Shown here piece after piece: positions 7,497-22,580 of a stretch of DNA of 64,000 nucleotides. Below the pieces are notes generated by a model, which saw nothing but the letters and a program-made list of their open reading frames with translations, was not told the DNA's origin and searched no databases. The stretch covers positions 23,947,726 through 24,011,725 of the forward strand of contig OZ023210.1 of assembly GCA_963995525.1 (NCBI GenBank), read 5' to 3'. The translations under genes were made by a program, and so were the position numbers. The number at the start of each line of letters is the position of its first letter. Position 1 is the stretch's first letter. The DNA is from Escarpia spicata (Eukaryota > Annelida > Polychaeta > Sabellida > Siboglinidae).

Positions 7497-10400
7497 GGTG
7501 GTTCTGAGGTTGGAGAGTTGGGGCCAACCCCACTCTCTGCAGTGAGTGTGCTACTCTCACTATCACCACCTACTGTACTGTCAAGGTGGTTCTGAGGTTG
7601 GAGAGTTGGGGCCAACCCCACTCTCTACAGTGAGTGTGTTACTCTCACTATCACCACCTATTGTACTGGCAAGATGGTTCTGCGGTTGGAGAGTTGGGGC
7701 CAACCCCACTCTCTGCAGTGAGTGTGCTACTCTCACTATCATCACCTACTGCATTGGCAAGGTGGGTCTGAGGTTGGAGAGTTGGGGCCAACCCCACTCT
7801 CTGCAGTGAGTGTGCTACTCTCACTATCACCACCTATTGTACTGTCAAAGTGGTTCTGAGGTTGGAGAGTTGGGGCCAACCCAATTCTCTGCAGCGAGTG
7901 TGTTACTCTTACTATCACCACCTACTGCACTGGCAAGGTGGGTCTGAGGTTGGAGAGTTGGGGCCAACCCCACTCTCTGCAGTGAGTGTGCTACTCTCAC
8001 TATCACCACCTATTGTACTGTCAAGGGGGTTCTGAGGTTGGAGAGTTGGGGCCAACCCCACTCTCTGCAGTGAGTATGCTACACTCACTCTCACCACCTA
8101 TTGTACTGTCAAGGTGGTTCTGAGGTTGGAGAGTTGGGGCCAACTCCACTCTCTGCAGTGAGTGTGCTACTCTCACTATCACCACCTATTTTACTGGTAA
8201 GGTGGTTCTGAGTTTGGAGAGTTGGGGCCAACCCCACTCTCTGCAGTGAGTATGCTACTCTCACTATCACCACCTACTGTACTGTCAAGGTGGTTCTGAG
8301 GTTGGAGAGTTGGGGCCAACCCCACTCTCTGCAGTGAGTGTGCTACTCTCACTATCACCACCTATTTTACTGGCAAGGTGGTTCTCAGTTTGGAGAGTTG
8401 GGGCCAACCCCATTCTCTGCAGTTAGTGTGCTATTCGCACTATCACCACCTACTATACCGGCAAGGTGGTTCTGAGGTTGGAGAGTTGGGGCCAACCCCA
8501 CTCTCTGCAGTGAGTGTGCTACTCGCACTATTACCACCTACTGCACTGGCAAGGTGGTTCTGAGGTTGGAGAGTTGGGGCCAACCCCATTCTCTGCAGTT
8601 AGTGTGCTATTCGCACTATCAACACCTACTACACCGGCAAGTTGGTTCTGAGGTTGGAGAGTTGGGGCCAACCCCACTCTCTGCAGTGAGTGTGCTACTC
8701 TCACTATCACCACCTACTGCACTGGCAAGGTAGTTCTGAGGTTGGAGAGTTGGGGCCAACCCCACTCTCTGCAGTGAGTGTGCTACTCTCACTATCACCA
8801 CCTACTGCACTGGCAAGGTGGTTCTGAGGTTGGAGAGTGGGGGCCAACCCCATTCTCTGCAGCTAGTGTGCTATTCGAACTATCACCACCTACTGCACTG
8901 GCAAGGTGGGTCTGAGCTTGGAAAGTTGGGGCCAACCCCACTCTCTGCAGTTAGTGTGCTATTCGCACTATCACCACCTACTACACCGGCAAGGTGGTTC
9001 TGAGGTTGGAGAGTTGGGACCAACCCCATTTTCTGCAGTGAGTGTGCTACTCTCACTATCACCACCTACTGTACTGTCAAGGTGGTTCTGAGGTTGGAGA
9101 GTTGGGGCCAACCCCACTCTCTGCAGTGAGTGTGTTACTCTCACTATCACCACCTATTGTACTGGCAAGATGGTTCTGCGGTTGGAGAGTTGGGGCCAAC
9201 CCCACTCTCTGCATTGAGTGTGCTACTCTCACTATCATCACCTACTGCATTGGCAAGGTGGGTCTGAGGTTGGAGAGTTGGGGCCAACCCCACTCTCTGC
9301 AGTGAGTGTGCTACTCTCACTATCACCACCTATTGTACTGTAAAAGTGGTTCTGAGGTTGGAGAGTTGGGGCCAACCCAATTCTCTGCAGCGAGTGTGTT
9401 ACTCTTACTATCACCACCTATTGCACTGTCAAGGTGGTTCTGAGGTTGGAGAGTTGGGGCCAACCCCATTCTCTGCAGTTAGTGTGCTATTCGCACTATC
9501 ACCACCTACTGCACTGGCAAGGTGGGTCTGAGGTTGGAGAGTTGGGGCCAACCCCACTCTCTGCAGTGAGTGTGCTACTCTCACTATCACCACCTACTGC
9601 ACTGGCAAGGTGGTTCTGAGGTTGGAGAGTGGGGGCCAACCCCATTCTCTGCAGTTAGTGTGCTATTCGCACTATCAACACCTACTACACCGGCAAGTTG
9701 GTTCTGAGGTTGGAGAGTTGGGGCCAACCCCACTCTCTGCAGTGAGTGTGCTACTCTCACTATCACCACCTACTGCGCTGGCAAGGTAGTTCTGAGGTTG
9801 GAGAGTTGGGGCCAACCCCACTCTCTGCAGTGAGTGTGCTACTCTCACTATCACCACCTACTGCACTTGCAAGGTGGTTCTGAGGTTGGAGAGTGGGGGC
9901 CAACCCCATTCTCTGCAGCTAGTGTGCTATTCGCACTATCACCACCTACTGCACTGGCAAGGTGGGTCTGAGGTTGGAGAGTTGGGGCCAACCCCACTCT
10001 CTGCAGTTAGTGTGCTATTCGCACTATCACCACCTACTACACCGGCAAGGTGGTTCTGAGGTTGGAGAGTTGGGACCAACCCCATTCTCTGCAGAGAGTG
10101 TGCTACTCTCATTATCACCACCTACTGCACTGGCAAGGTGGTTCTGAGGTTGGAGAGTTGGGGCCAAACCCACTCTCTGCAGTTATTGTGCTACTCTCAC
10201 TATCATCACCTACTGCACTGGCAAGGTGGTTCTGAGGTTGGAGAGTGGGGGCCAACCCCATTCTCTGCAGCTAGTGTGCTATTCGCACTATCACCACCTA
10301 CTGCACTGGCAAGGTGGGTCTGAGCTTGGAGAGTTGGGGCCAACCCCACTCTCTGCAGTTAGTGTGCTATTCGCACTATCACCACCTACTACACCGGCAA

Positions 10401-13400
10401 GGTGGTTCTGAGGTTGGAGAGTTGGGACCAACCCCATTCTCTGCAGTGAGTGTGCTACTCTCACTATTACCACCTACTGTACTGTCAAGGCGGTTCTGAT
10501 GTTGGAGAGTTGGGGCCAACCCCACTCTCTGCAGTGAGTGTGTTACTCTCACTATCATCACCTATTGTACTGGCAGGATGGTTCTGCGGTTGGAGAGTTG
10601 GAGCCAACCCCACTCTCTGCATTGAGTGTGCTACTTTCACTATCATCACCTATTGCATTGGCAAGGTGGGTCTGAGGTTGGAGAGTTGGGGCCAACCCCA
10701 CTCTCTGCAGTGAGTGTGCTACTCTTACTATCACAACCTATTACACTGTCAAGGTGGTTCTGAGGTTGGAGAGTTGGGGCCAACCCCATTCTCTGCAGTT
10801 AGTGTGCTATTCGCACTATCACCACCTACTGCACTGGCAAGGTGGGTCTGAGGTTGGAGAGTTGGGGCCAACCCCACTCTCTGCAGTGAGTGTGCTACTC
10901 TCACTATCACCACCTATTGTACTGTCATGGTGGTTCTGAGGTTGGAGAGTTGGGGCCAACCCCACTCTCTGCAGTGAGTATGCTACTCTCACTCTCACCA
11001 CCTATTGTACTGTCAAGGTGGTTCTGAGGTTGGAGAGTTGGGGCCAACTCCACTCTCTGCAGTGAGTGTGCTACTCTCACTATCACCACCTATTTTACTG
11101 GTAAGGTGGTTCTGAGTTTGGAGAGTTGGGGCCAACCCCACTCTCTGCAGTGAGTATGCTACTCTCACTATCACCACCTACTGTACTGTCAAGGTGGTTC
11201 TGAGGTTGGAGAGTTGGGGCCAACACCACTCTCTGCAGTGAGTGTGCTACTCTCACTATCACCACCTACTGCACTGGCAGGGTGGTTCTGAGGTTGGAGA
11301 GTGGGGGCGAACCCCATTCTCTGCAGCTAGTGTGCTATTCGCACTATCACCACCTACTGCACTGGCAAGGTGGGTCTGAGCTTGGAGAGTTGGTGCCAAC
11401 CCCACTCTCTGCAGTTAGTGTGCTATTCGCACTATCACCACCTACTACACCGGCAAAGTGGTTCTGAGGTTGGAGAGTTGGGACCTACCCCATTCTCTGC
11501 AGTGAGTGTGCTACTCTCACTATCATCACCTACTGTACTGTCAAGGTGGTTCTGAGTTTGGAGAGTTGGGGCCAACCCCACTCCCTGCAGTGAGTGTGTT
11601 ACTCTCACTATCACCACCTATTGTACTGGCAAGATGGTTCTGCGGTTGGAGAGTTGGGGCCAACCCCACTCTCTGCATTGAGTGTGCTACTCTCACTATC
11701 ATCACCTACTGCATTGGCAAGGTGGGTCTGAGGTTGGAGAGTTGGGGCCAACCCCACTCTCTGCAGTGAGTGTGCTACTCTCACTATCACCACCTATTGT
11801 ACTGTCAAAGTGGTTCTGCGGTTGGAGAGTTGGGGCCAACCCCACTCTCTGCATTGAGTGTGCTACTCTCACTATCATCACCTACTGCATTGGCAAGGTG
11901 GGTCTGAGGTTGGAGAGTTGGGGCCAACCCCACTCTCTGCATTGAGTGTGCTACTCTCACTATCATCACCTACTGCATTGGCAAGGTGGGTCTGAGGTTG
12001 GAGAGTGGGGGCCAACCCCATTCTCTGCAGCTAGTGTGCTATTCGCACTATCACCACCTACTGCACTGACAAGGTGGGTCTGAGGTTGGAGAGTTGGGGC
12101 CAACCCCACTATCTGCAGTTAGTGTGCTATTCGCACTATCACCACCTACTACACCGGCAAGGTGGTTCTGAGGTTGGAGAGTTGGGACCAACCCCATTTT
12201 CTGCAGTGAGTGTGCTACTCTCATTATCACCACCTACTGCACTGGCAAGGTGGTTCTGAGGTTGGAGAGTTGGGGCAAAACCCACTCTCTGCAGTTATTG
12301 TGCTACTCTCAATATCTTCACCTACTGCACTGGCAAGGTGGTTCTGAGGTTGGAGAGTGGGGGCCAACCCCATTCTCTGCAGCTAGTGTGCTATTCGCAC
12401 TATCACCACCTACTGCACTGGCAATGTGGGTCTGAGCTTGGAGAGTTGGGGCCAACCCCACTCTCTGCAGTTAGTGTGCTATTCGCACTATCACCACCTA
12501 CTACACCGGCAAGGTGGTTCTGATGTTGGAGAGTTGGGACCAACCCCATTCTCTGCAGTGAGTGTGCTACTCTCACTATCACCACCTACTGTACTGTCAA
12601 GGAGGTTCTGAGGTTGGAGAGTTGGGGCCAACCCCACTCTCTGCAGTGAGTATGCTACTCTCACTCTCACCACATATTGTACTGTCAAGGTGGTTCTGAG
12701 GTTGGAGAGTTGGGGCCAACTCCACTCTCTGCAGTGAGTGTGCTACTCTCACTATCACCACCTATTTTACTGGTAAGGTGGTTCTGAGTTTGGAGAGTTG
12801 GGGCCAACCCCACTCTCTGCAGTGAGTATGCTACTCTCACTATCACCACCTACTGTACTGTCAAGGTGGTTCTGAGGTTGGAGAGTTGGGGCCAACCCCA
12901 CTCTCTGCAGTGAGTATGCTACTCTCACTTTCACCACCTATTTTACTGGCAAGGTGGTTCTCAGTTTGGAGAGTTGGGGCCAACCCCATTCTCTGCAGTT
13001 AGTGTGCTATTCGCACTATCACCACCTACTACACCGGCAAGGTGGTTCTGAGGTTGGAGAGTTGTGGCCAACCCCACTCTCTGCAGTGAGTGTGCTACTC
13101 TCACTATCACCACCTACTGCACTGGCAAGGTAGTTCTGAGGTTGGAGAGTTGGGGCCAACCCCACTCTCTGCAGTGAGTGTGTTACTCTCACTATCACCT
13201 CCTACTGCACTGGCAAGGTGGGTCTGAGGTTGGAGAGTGGGGGCCAACCCCATTCTCTGCAGCTAGTGTGCTATTCGAACTATCACCACCTATTGTACTG
13301 TCAAGGTGGTTCTGAGGTTGGAGAGTTGGACCAACCCCACTCTCTGCAGTGATTATGCTACTCTCACTCTCACCACCTATTGTACTGTCAAGGTGGTTCT

Positions 13401-16400
13401 GAGGTTGGAGAGTTGGGGCCAACTCCACTCTCTGCAGTGAGTGTGCTACTCTCACTATCACCACCTATTTTACTGGTAAGGTGGTTCTGAGTTTGGAGAG
13501 TTGGGGCCAACCCCACTCTCTGCAGTGAGTATGCTACTCTCACTATCACCACCTATTGTATTGTCAAGGTGGTTCTCAGTTTGGAGAGTTGGGGCCAACC
13601 CCATTCTCTGCAGTTAGTGTGCTATTCGCACTATCACCACCTACTACACCGGCAAGGTGGTTCTGAGGTTGGAGAGTTGGGGCCAACCCCACTCTCTGCA
13701 TTGAGTGTGCTACTCTCACTATCATCACCTACTGCATTGGCAAGGTGGGTCTGAGGTTGGAGAGTTGGGGCCAACCCCATTCTCTGCAGTTAGTGTGCTA
13801 TTCGCACTATGAACACCTACTACACCGGCAAGTTGGTTCTGAGGTTGGAGAGTTGGGGCCAACCCCACTCTCTGCAGTGAGTGTGCTACTCTCACTATCA
13901 CCACCTACTGCACTGGCTAGGTAGTTCTGAGGATGGAGAGTTGGGGCCAACCCCACTCTCTGCATTGAGTGTGCTACTCTCACTATCACCACCTACTGCA
14001 CTGGCAAGGTGGTTCTGAGGTTGGAGAGTTGGGGCCAACCCCACTCTCTGCAGTGAGTGTGCTACTCTCACTATCACCACCTACTGCACTGGCAAGGTGG
14101 TTCTGAGGTTGGAGAGTGGGGGCCAACACCATTCTCTGCAGCTAGTGTGCTATTCGCACTATCACCACCTACTGCACTGGCAAGGTGGGTCTGAGGTTGG
14201 AGAGTTGGGGCCAACCCCACTCTCTGCAGTTAGTGTGCTATTCGCACTATCACCACCTACTACACCGGCAAGGTGTTTCTGAGGTTGGAGAGTTGGGACC
14301 AACCCCATTCTCTGCAGTGAGTGTGCTACTCTCACTATCACCACCTACTGTACTGTCAAGGTGGTTCTGAGGTTGGAGAGTTGGGGCCAACCCCACTCTC
14401 TGCAGTGAGTGTGTTACTCTCACTATCACCACCTATTATACTGGCAAGATGGTTCTGCGGTTGGAGAGTTGGGGCCAACCCCACTCTCTGCAGTGAGTGT
14501 GCTACTCTCAATATCACCACCTATTGTACTGTCATGGTGGTTCTGAGGTTGGAGAGTTGGGGCCAACCCCACTCTCTGCAGTGAGTATGGTACTCTCACT
14601 ATCACCACCTATTGTACTGTCAATGTGGTTCTGAGGTTGGAGAGTTGGGGCCAACCCCACTCTCTGCAGTGATTATGCTACTCTCACTCTCACCACCTAT
14701 TGTACTGTCAAGGTGGTTCTGAGGTTGGAGAGTTGGGGCCAACTCCACTCTCTGCAGTGAGTGTGCTACTTTCACTATCACCACCTAATTTACTGGTAAG
14801 GTGGTTCTGAGTTTGGAGAGTTGTGGCCAACCCCACTCTCTGCAGTGATTATGCTACTCTCACTATCACCACCTACTGTACTGTCAAGGTGGTTCTGAGG
14901 TTGGAGAGTTGGGGCCAACCCCATTCTCTGCAGTGAGTGTGCTACTCTCACTATCACCACCTATTTTACTGGCAAGGTTGTTCTCAGTTTGGAGAGTTGG
15001 GGCCAACCCCATTCTCTGCAGTTAGTGTGCTATTCGCACTATCACCACCTACTACACCGGCAAGATGGTTCTGAGGTTGGAGAGTTGGGGCCAACCCCAC
15101 TCTCTGCATTGAGTGTGCTACTCTCACTATCATCACCTACTGCATTGGCAAGGTGGGTCTGAGGTTGGAGAGTTGGGGCCAACCCCACTCTCTGCAGTGA
15201 GTGTGCTACTCTCACTATCACCACCTACTGCACTGGCAAGGTGGTTCTGAGGTTGGAGAGTGGGGGCCAACCATATTCTCTGCAGTTAATGTGGTATTCG
15301 CACTATCAACACCTATTACACCGGCAAGTGTGGTTCTGAGGTTGGAGAGTTGGGGCCAACCCCACTCCCTGCAGTGAGTGTGCTACTCTCACTATCACCA
15401 CCTACTGCACTGGCAAGGTAGTTCTGAGGTTGGAGAGTTGGGGCCAACCCCACTCTCTGCAGTGAGTGTGCTACTCTCACTATCACCACCTACTGCACTG
15501 GCAAGGTGGTTCTGAGGTTGGAGAGTTGGGGCCAACCCCACTCTCTGCAGTTTGTGTGCTACTCTCACTATCACCACCTATTGTACTGTCAAAGTGGTTC
15601 TGAGGTTGGAGAGTTGGGGCCAACCCAATTCTCTGCAGCGAGTGTTTTACTCTTACTATCACCACCTATTACACTGTCAAGGTGGTTCTGAGGTTGGAAA
15701 GTTGGGGCCAACCCCATTCTCTGCAGTTAGTGTGCTATTCGCACTATCACCACCTACTGCACTGGCAAGGTGGGTCTGAGGTTGGAGAGTTGGGGCCAAC
15801 CCCACTCTCTGCAGTGAGTGTGCTACTCTCACTATCACCACCTATTGTACTGTCAAGGTGGTTCTGAGGTTGGAGAGTTGGGGCCAACCCCACTCTCTGC
15901 AGTGATTATGCTACTCTCACTATCACCACCTACTGCACTGGCAAGGTGGTTCTGAGGTTGGAGAGTTGGGGCCAACCCCACTCTCTGCAGTTAGTGTGCT
16001 ATTCGCACTATCACCACCTACTGCACTGGCAAGGTGGGTCTGAGGTTGGAGAGTTGGGGCCAACCCCACTCTCTGCAGTGAGTGTGCTACTCTCAATATC
16101 ACCACCTATTGTACTGTCATGGTGGTTGTGAGGTTGGAGAGTTGGGGCCAACCCCACTCTCTGCAGTGAGTATGGTACTCTCACTCTCACCACCTATTGT
16201 ACTGTCAAGGTGGTTCTGAGGTTGGAGAGTTGGGGCCAACTCCACTCTCTGCAGTGAGTGTGCTACTTTCACTATCACCACCTAATTTACTGGTAAGGTG
16301 GTTCTGAGTTTGGAGAGTTGGGGCCAACCCCACTCTCTGCAGTGATTATGCTACTCTCACTATCACCACCTACTGTACTGTCAAGGTGGTTCTGAGGTTG

Positions 16401-19400
16401 GAGAGTTGGGGCCAACCCCATTCTCTGCAGTGAGTGTGCTACTCTCACTATCACCACCTATTTTACTGGCAAGGTTGTTCTCAGTTTGGAGAGTTGGGGC
16501 CAACCCCATTCTCTGCAGTTAGTGTGCTATTCGCACTATCACCACCTACTACACCGGCAAGGTGGTTCTGAGGTTGGAGAGTTGGGGCCAACCCCACTCT
16601 CTGCATTGAGTGTGCTCCTCTCACTATCATCACCTACTGCATTGGCAAGGTGGGTCTGAGGTTGGAGAGTTGGGGCCAACCCCACTCTCTGCAGTGAGTG
16701 TGCTACTCTCACTATCACCACCTATTGTACTGTAAAAGTGGTTCTGAGGTTGGAGAGTTGGGACCAACCCAATTCTCTGCAGCGAGTGTGTTACTCTTAC
16801 TATCACAACCTATCACACTGTCAAGGTGGTTCTGAGGTTGGAGAGTTGGGGCCAACCCCATTCTCTGCAGTTAGTGTGCTATTCGCACTATCACCACCTA
16901 CTGCACTGGCAAGGTGGGTCTGAGGTTGGAGAGTTGGGGCCAACCCCACTCTCTGCAGTGAGTGTGCTACTCTCACTATCACCACCTACTGCACTGGCAA
17001 GGTGGTTCTGAGGTTGGAGAGTGGGGGCCAACCCCATTCTCTGCAGCTAGTGTGCTATTCGCACTATCACCACCTACTGCACTGGCAAGGTGGGTCTGAG
17101 GTTGGAGAGTTGGGGCCAACCCCACTCTCTGCAGTGAGTGTGCTACTCTCACTATCACCACCTACTGCACTGGCAAGGTAGTTCTGAGGTTGGAGAGTTG
17201 GGGCCAACCCCACTCTCTGCAGTGAGTGTGCTACTCTCACTATCACCACCTACTGCACTGGCAAGGTGGTTCTGAGGTTGGAGAGTGGGGGCCAACCCCA
17301 TTCTCTGCAGCTAGTGTGCTATTCGCACTATCACCACCTACTGCACTGGCAAGGTGGGTCTGAGGTTGGAGAGTTGGGGCCAACCCCACTCTCTGCAGTT
17401 AGTGTGCTATTCGCACTATCACCACCTACTACACCGGCAAGGTGGTTCTGAGGTCGGAGAGTTGGGACCAACCCCATTCTCTGCAGTGAGTGTGCTACTC
17501 TCATTATCACCACCTACTGCACTGGCAAGGTGGTTCTGAGGTTGGAGAGTTGGGGCCAAACCCACTCTCTGCAGTTATTGTGCTACTCTCACTATCATCA
17601 CCTACTGCACTGGCAAGGTGGTTCTGAGGTTGGAGAGTGGGGGCCAACCCCATTCTCTGCAGCTAGTGTGCTATTCGCACTATCACAACCTACTGCACTG
17701 GCAAGGTGGGTCTGAGCTTGGAGAGTTGGGGCTAACCCCACTCTCTGCAGTGAGTGTGTTACTCTCACTATCATCACCTATTGTACTGGCAAGATGGTTC
17801 TGCGGTTGGAGAGTGGGGGCCAACCCCATTCTCTGCAGTTAGTGTGCTATTCGCACTATCACCACCTACTACACCGGCAAGGTGGTTCTGAGGTTGGAGA
17901 GTTGGGGCCAACCCCACTCTCTGCATTGAGTGTGCTACTCTCACTATCATCACCTACTGCATTGGCAAAGTGGGTCTGAGGTTGGGGAGTTGGGGCCAAC
18001 CCCACTCTCTGCAGTGAGTGTGCTACTCTCACTATCACCACCTATTGTACTGTAAAAGTGGTTCTGAGGTTGGAGAGTTGGGACCAACCCAATTCTCTGC
18101 AGCGAGTGTGTTACTCTTACTATCACAACCTATTACACTGTCAAGGTGGTTCTGAGGTTGGAGAGTTGGGGCCAACCCCATTCTCTGCAGTTAGTGTGCT
18201 ATTTGCACTATCACTACCTACTGCACTGGCAAGGTGGGTCTGAGGTTGGAGAGTTGGGGCCAACCCCACTCTCTGCAGTGAGTGTGCTACTCTCACTATC
18301 ACCACCTACTGCACTGGCAAGGTGGTTCTGAGGTTGGAGAGTGGGGGCCAACCCCATTCTCTGCAGTTAGTGTGCTATTCGCACTATCAACACCTACTAC
18401 ACCGGCAAGTTGGTTCTGAGGTTGGAGAGTTGGGGCCAACCCCACTCTCTGCAGTGAGTGTGCTACTCTCACTATCACCACCTACTGCACTGGCAAGGTA
18501 GTTCTGAGGTTGGAGAGTTGGGGCCAACCCCACTCTCTGCAGTGAGTGTGCTACTCTCACTATCACCACCTACTGCACTGGCAAGGTGGTTCTGAGGTTG
18601 GAGAGTGGGGGCCAACCTCATTCTCTGCAGCTAGTGTGCTATTCGCACTATCACCACCTACTACACCGGCAAGGTGGTTCTGAGGTCGGAGAGTTGGGAC
18701 CAACCCCATTCTCTGCAGTGAGTGTGCTACTCTCATTATCACCACCTACTGCACTGACAAGGTGGTTCTGAGGTTGGAGAGTTGGGGCCAAACCCACTCT
18801 CTGCAGTTATTGTGCTACTCTCACTATCATCACCTACTGCACTGGCAAGGTGGTTCTGAGGTTGGAGAGTGGGGGCCAACCCCGTTCTCTGCAGCTAGTG
18901 TGCTATTCGCACTATCACAACCTACTGCACTGGCAAGGTGGGTCTGAGCTTGGAGAGTTGGGGCTAACCCCACTCTCTGCAGTGAGTGTGTTACTCTCAC
19001 TATCATCACCTATTGTACTGGCAAGATGGTTCTGCGGTTGGAGAGTTGGGGCCAACCCCACTCTCTGCATTGAGTGTGCTACTCTCACTATCATCACCTA
19101 CTGCATTGGGAAGGTGGGTCTGAGGTTGGAGAGTTGGGGCCAACCCCACTCTCTGCAGTGAGTGTGCTACTCTTACTATCACAACTTATTACACTGTCAA
19201 GGTGGTTCTCAGGTTGGAGAGTTGGGGCCAACCCCATTCTCTGCAGTTAGTGTGCTATTCGCACTATCACCACCTACTGCACTGGCAAGGTGGGTATGAG
19301 GTTGGAGAGTTGGGGCCAACCCCACTCTCTGCAGTGTGTGTGCTACTCTCACTATCACCACCTATTGTACTGTCATGGTGGTTCTGAGGTTAGAGAGTTT

Positions 19401-19539
19401 GGGCCAACCCCACTCTCTGCAGTGAGTATGCTACTCTCACTCTCACCACCTATTGTACTGTCAAGGTGGTTCTGAGGTTGGAGAGTTGGGGCCAACCCCA
19501 CTCTCTGCAGTGATTATGCTACTCTCACTATCACCACCT

Positions 19540-22500
19540 ATTTTACTGGCAAGGTGGTTCTCAGTTTGGAGAGTTGGGGCCAACCCCATTCTCTGCAGTT
19601 AGTGTGCTATTCGCACTATCACCACCTACTACACCGGCAAGGTGGTTCTGAGGTTGGAGAGTTGGGGCCAACCCCACTCTCTGCAGTGAGTGTGCTACTC
19701 GCACTATCACCACCTACTGCACTGGCAAGGTGGTTCTGAGGTTGGAGAGTTGGGGCCAACCCCATTCTCTGCAGTTAGTGTGCTATTCGCACCATCAACA
19801 TCTACTACACCGGCAAGTTGGTTCTGAGGTTGGAGAGTTGGGGCCAACCCCACTCTCTGCAGTGAGTGTGCTACTCTCACTATCACCACCTACTGCACTG
19901 GCAAGGTAGTTCTGAGGTTGGAGAGTAGGGACCAACCCCACTCTCTGCAGTGAGTGTGCTACTCTCACTATCACCACCTACTGCACTGGCAAGGTGGTTA
20001 TGAGGTTGGAGAGTGGGGGCCAACCCAATTCTCTGCAGCTAGTGTGCTATTCGCACTATCACCACCTACTGCACTGGCAATGTGGGTCTGAGGTTGGAGA
20101 GTTGGGGCCAACCCCACTCTCTGCAGTTAGTGTGCTATTCGCACTATCACCACCTACTACACCGGCAAGGTGGTTCTGAGGTTGGAGAGTTGGGACCAAC
20201 CCCATTCTCTGCAGTGAGTGTGCTACTCTCATTATCACCACCTACTGCACTGGCAAGGTGGTTCTGAGGTTGGAGAGTTGGGGCCAAACCCACTCTCTGC
20301 AGTTATTGTGCTACTCTCACTGTCATCACCTACTGCACTGGCAAGGTGGTTCTGAGGTTGGAGAGTGGGGGCCAACCCCATTCTCTGCAGTTAGTGTGCT
20401 ATTCGCACTATCACCACCTACTACACCGGCAAGGTGGTTCTGAGGTTGGAGAGTTGGGACCAACCCCATTCTCTGCAGTGAGTGTGCTACTCTCACTATC
20501 ACCACCTACTGTACTGTCAAGGTGGTTCTGAGGTTGGAGAGTTGGGGCCAACCCCACTCTCTGCAGTGACTGTGTTACTCTCACTATCACCACCTATTGT
20601 ACTGGCAAGATGGTTCTGCGGTTGGAGAGTTGGGGCCAACACCACTCTCTGCATTGAGTGTGCTACTCTCACTATCATCACCTACTGCATTGGCAAGGTG
20701 GGTCTGAGGTTGGAGAGTTGGGGCCAACCCCACTCTCTGCAGTGAGTGTGCTACTCTCACTATCACCACCTATTTTACTGTCAAAGTGGTTCTGAGGTTG
20801 GAGAGTTGGGGCCAACCCAATTCTCTGCAGCGAGTGTGTTACTCTTACTATCACCACCTATTACACTGTCAAAGTGGTTCTGAGGTTGGAGAGTTGGGGC
20901 CAACCCCATTCTCTGCAGTTAGTGTGCTATTCGCACTATCACCACCTACTGCACTGGCAAGGTGGGTCTGAGGTTGGAGAGTTGGGGCCAACCCCACTCT
21001 CTGCAGTGAGTGTGCTACTCTCACTATCACCACCTATTGTACTGTCAAGGTGGTTCTGAGGTTGGAGAGTTGGGGCCAACCCCACTCTCTGCAGTGAGTA
21101 TGCTACTCTCACTCTCACCACCTATTGTACTGTCAAGGTGGTTCTGAGGTTGGAGAGTTGGGGCCAACTCCACTCTCTGCAGTGAGTGTGCTACTTTCAC
21201 TATCACCACCTATTTTACTGGTAAGGTGTTTCTGAGTTTGGAGAGTTGGGGCCAACCCCACTCTCTGCAGTGAGTATGCTACTCTCACTATCACCACCTA
21301 TTGTACTGTCAAGGTGGTTCTGAGGTTGGAGAGTTGGGGCCAACCCCACTCTCTGCAGTGAGTGTGCTATTCTCACTAATACCACCTATTTTACTGGCAA
21401 GGTGGTTCTCAGTTTGGAGAGTTGGGGCCAACCCCATTCTCTGCACTGAGTGTGCTACTCTCACTATCATCACCTACTGCATTGGCAAGGTGGGTCTGAG
21501 GTTGGAGAGTTGGGGCCAACCCCACTCTCTGCAGTGAGTGTGCTACTCTCACTATCACCACCTATTGTACTGTCAAAGTGGTTCTGAGGTTGGAGATTTG
21601 GGGCCAACCCAATTCTCTGCAGCGAGTGTGTTACTCTTACAATCACAACCTATTACACTGTCAAGGTGGTTCTGAGGTTGGAGAGTTGGGGCCAACCCCA
21701 TTCTCTGCAGTTAGTGTGCTATTCGCACTATCACCACCTACTGCACTGGCAAGGTGGGTCTGAGTTTGGAGAGTTGGGGCCAACCCCACTCTCTGCAGTT
21801 ATTGTGCTACTCTCACTGTCATCACCTACTGCACTGGCAAGGTGGTTCTGAGGTTGGAGAGTGGGGGCCAACCCCATTCTCTGCAGCTAGTGTGCTATTC
21901 GCACTATCACCACCTACTGCACTGGCAAGGTGGGTCTGAGCTTGGAGAGTTGGGGCCAACCCCACTCTCTGCAGTTAGTGTGCTATTCGCACTATCACCA
22001 CCTACTACACCGGCAAGGTGGTTCTGAGGTTGGAGAGTTGGGACCAACCCCATTCTCTGCAGTGAGTGTGCTACTCTCACTATCACCACCTACTGTACTG
22101 TCAAGGTGGTTCTGAGGTTGGAGAGTTGGGGCCAACCCCACTCTCTGCAGTGAGTGTGTTACTCTCACTATCACCACCTATTGTACTGGCAAGATGGTTC
22201 TGCGGTTGGAGAGTTGGGGCCAACCCCACTCTCTGCAGTGAGTGTGCTACTCTCACTATCACCACCTATTGTACTGTCAAAGTGGTTCTGAGGTTGGAGA
22301 GTTGGGGCCAACCCAATTCTCTGCAGCGAGTGTGTTACTCTTACTATCACCACCTATTACACTGTCAAAGTGGTTCTGAGGTTGGAGAGTTGGGGCCAAC
22401 CCCATTCTCTGCAGTTAGTGTGCTATTCGCACTATCACCACCTACTGCACTGGCAAGGTGGGTCTGAGGTTGGAGAGTTGGGGCCAACCCCACTCTCTGC

Positions 22501-22580
22501 AGTGAGTGTGCTACTCTCACTATCACCACCTATTGTACTGTCAAGGTGGTTCTGAGGTTGGAGAGTTGGGGCCAACCCCA
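19540..22580 (+). repeat. Satellite block duplicated at 24380-27420 (offset 4,840 bp)
   Basis: The order of variant units over about 34 units matches the block 4,840 bp (55 x 88) downstream, including rare changes such as GTGGTTATGAGG with GAGTAGGGACC and CACCATCAACATC. Only a few substitutions separate the copies. Just upstream, 19260-19500 matches 23925-24165 at an offset of 53 units, so one copy has gained or lost two units. Confidence 0.85.
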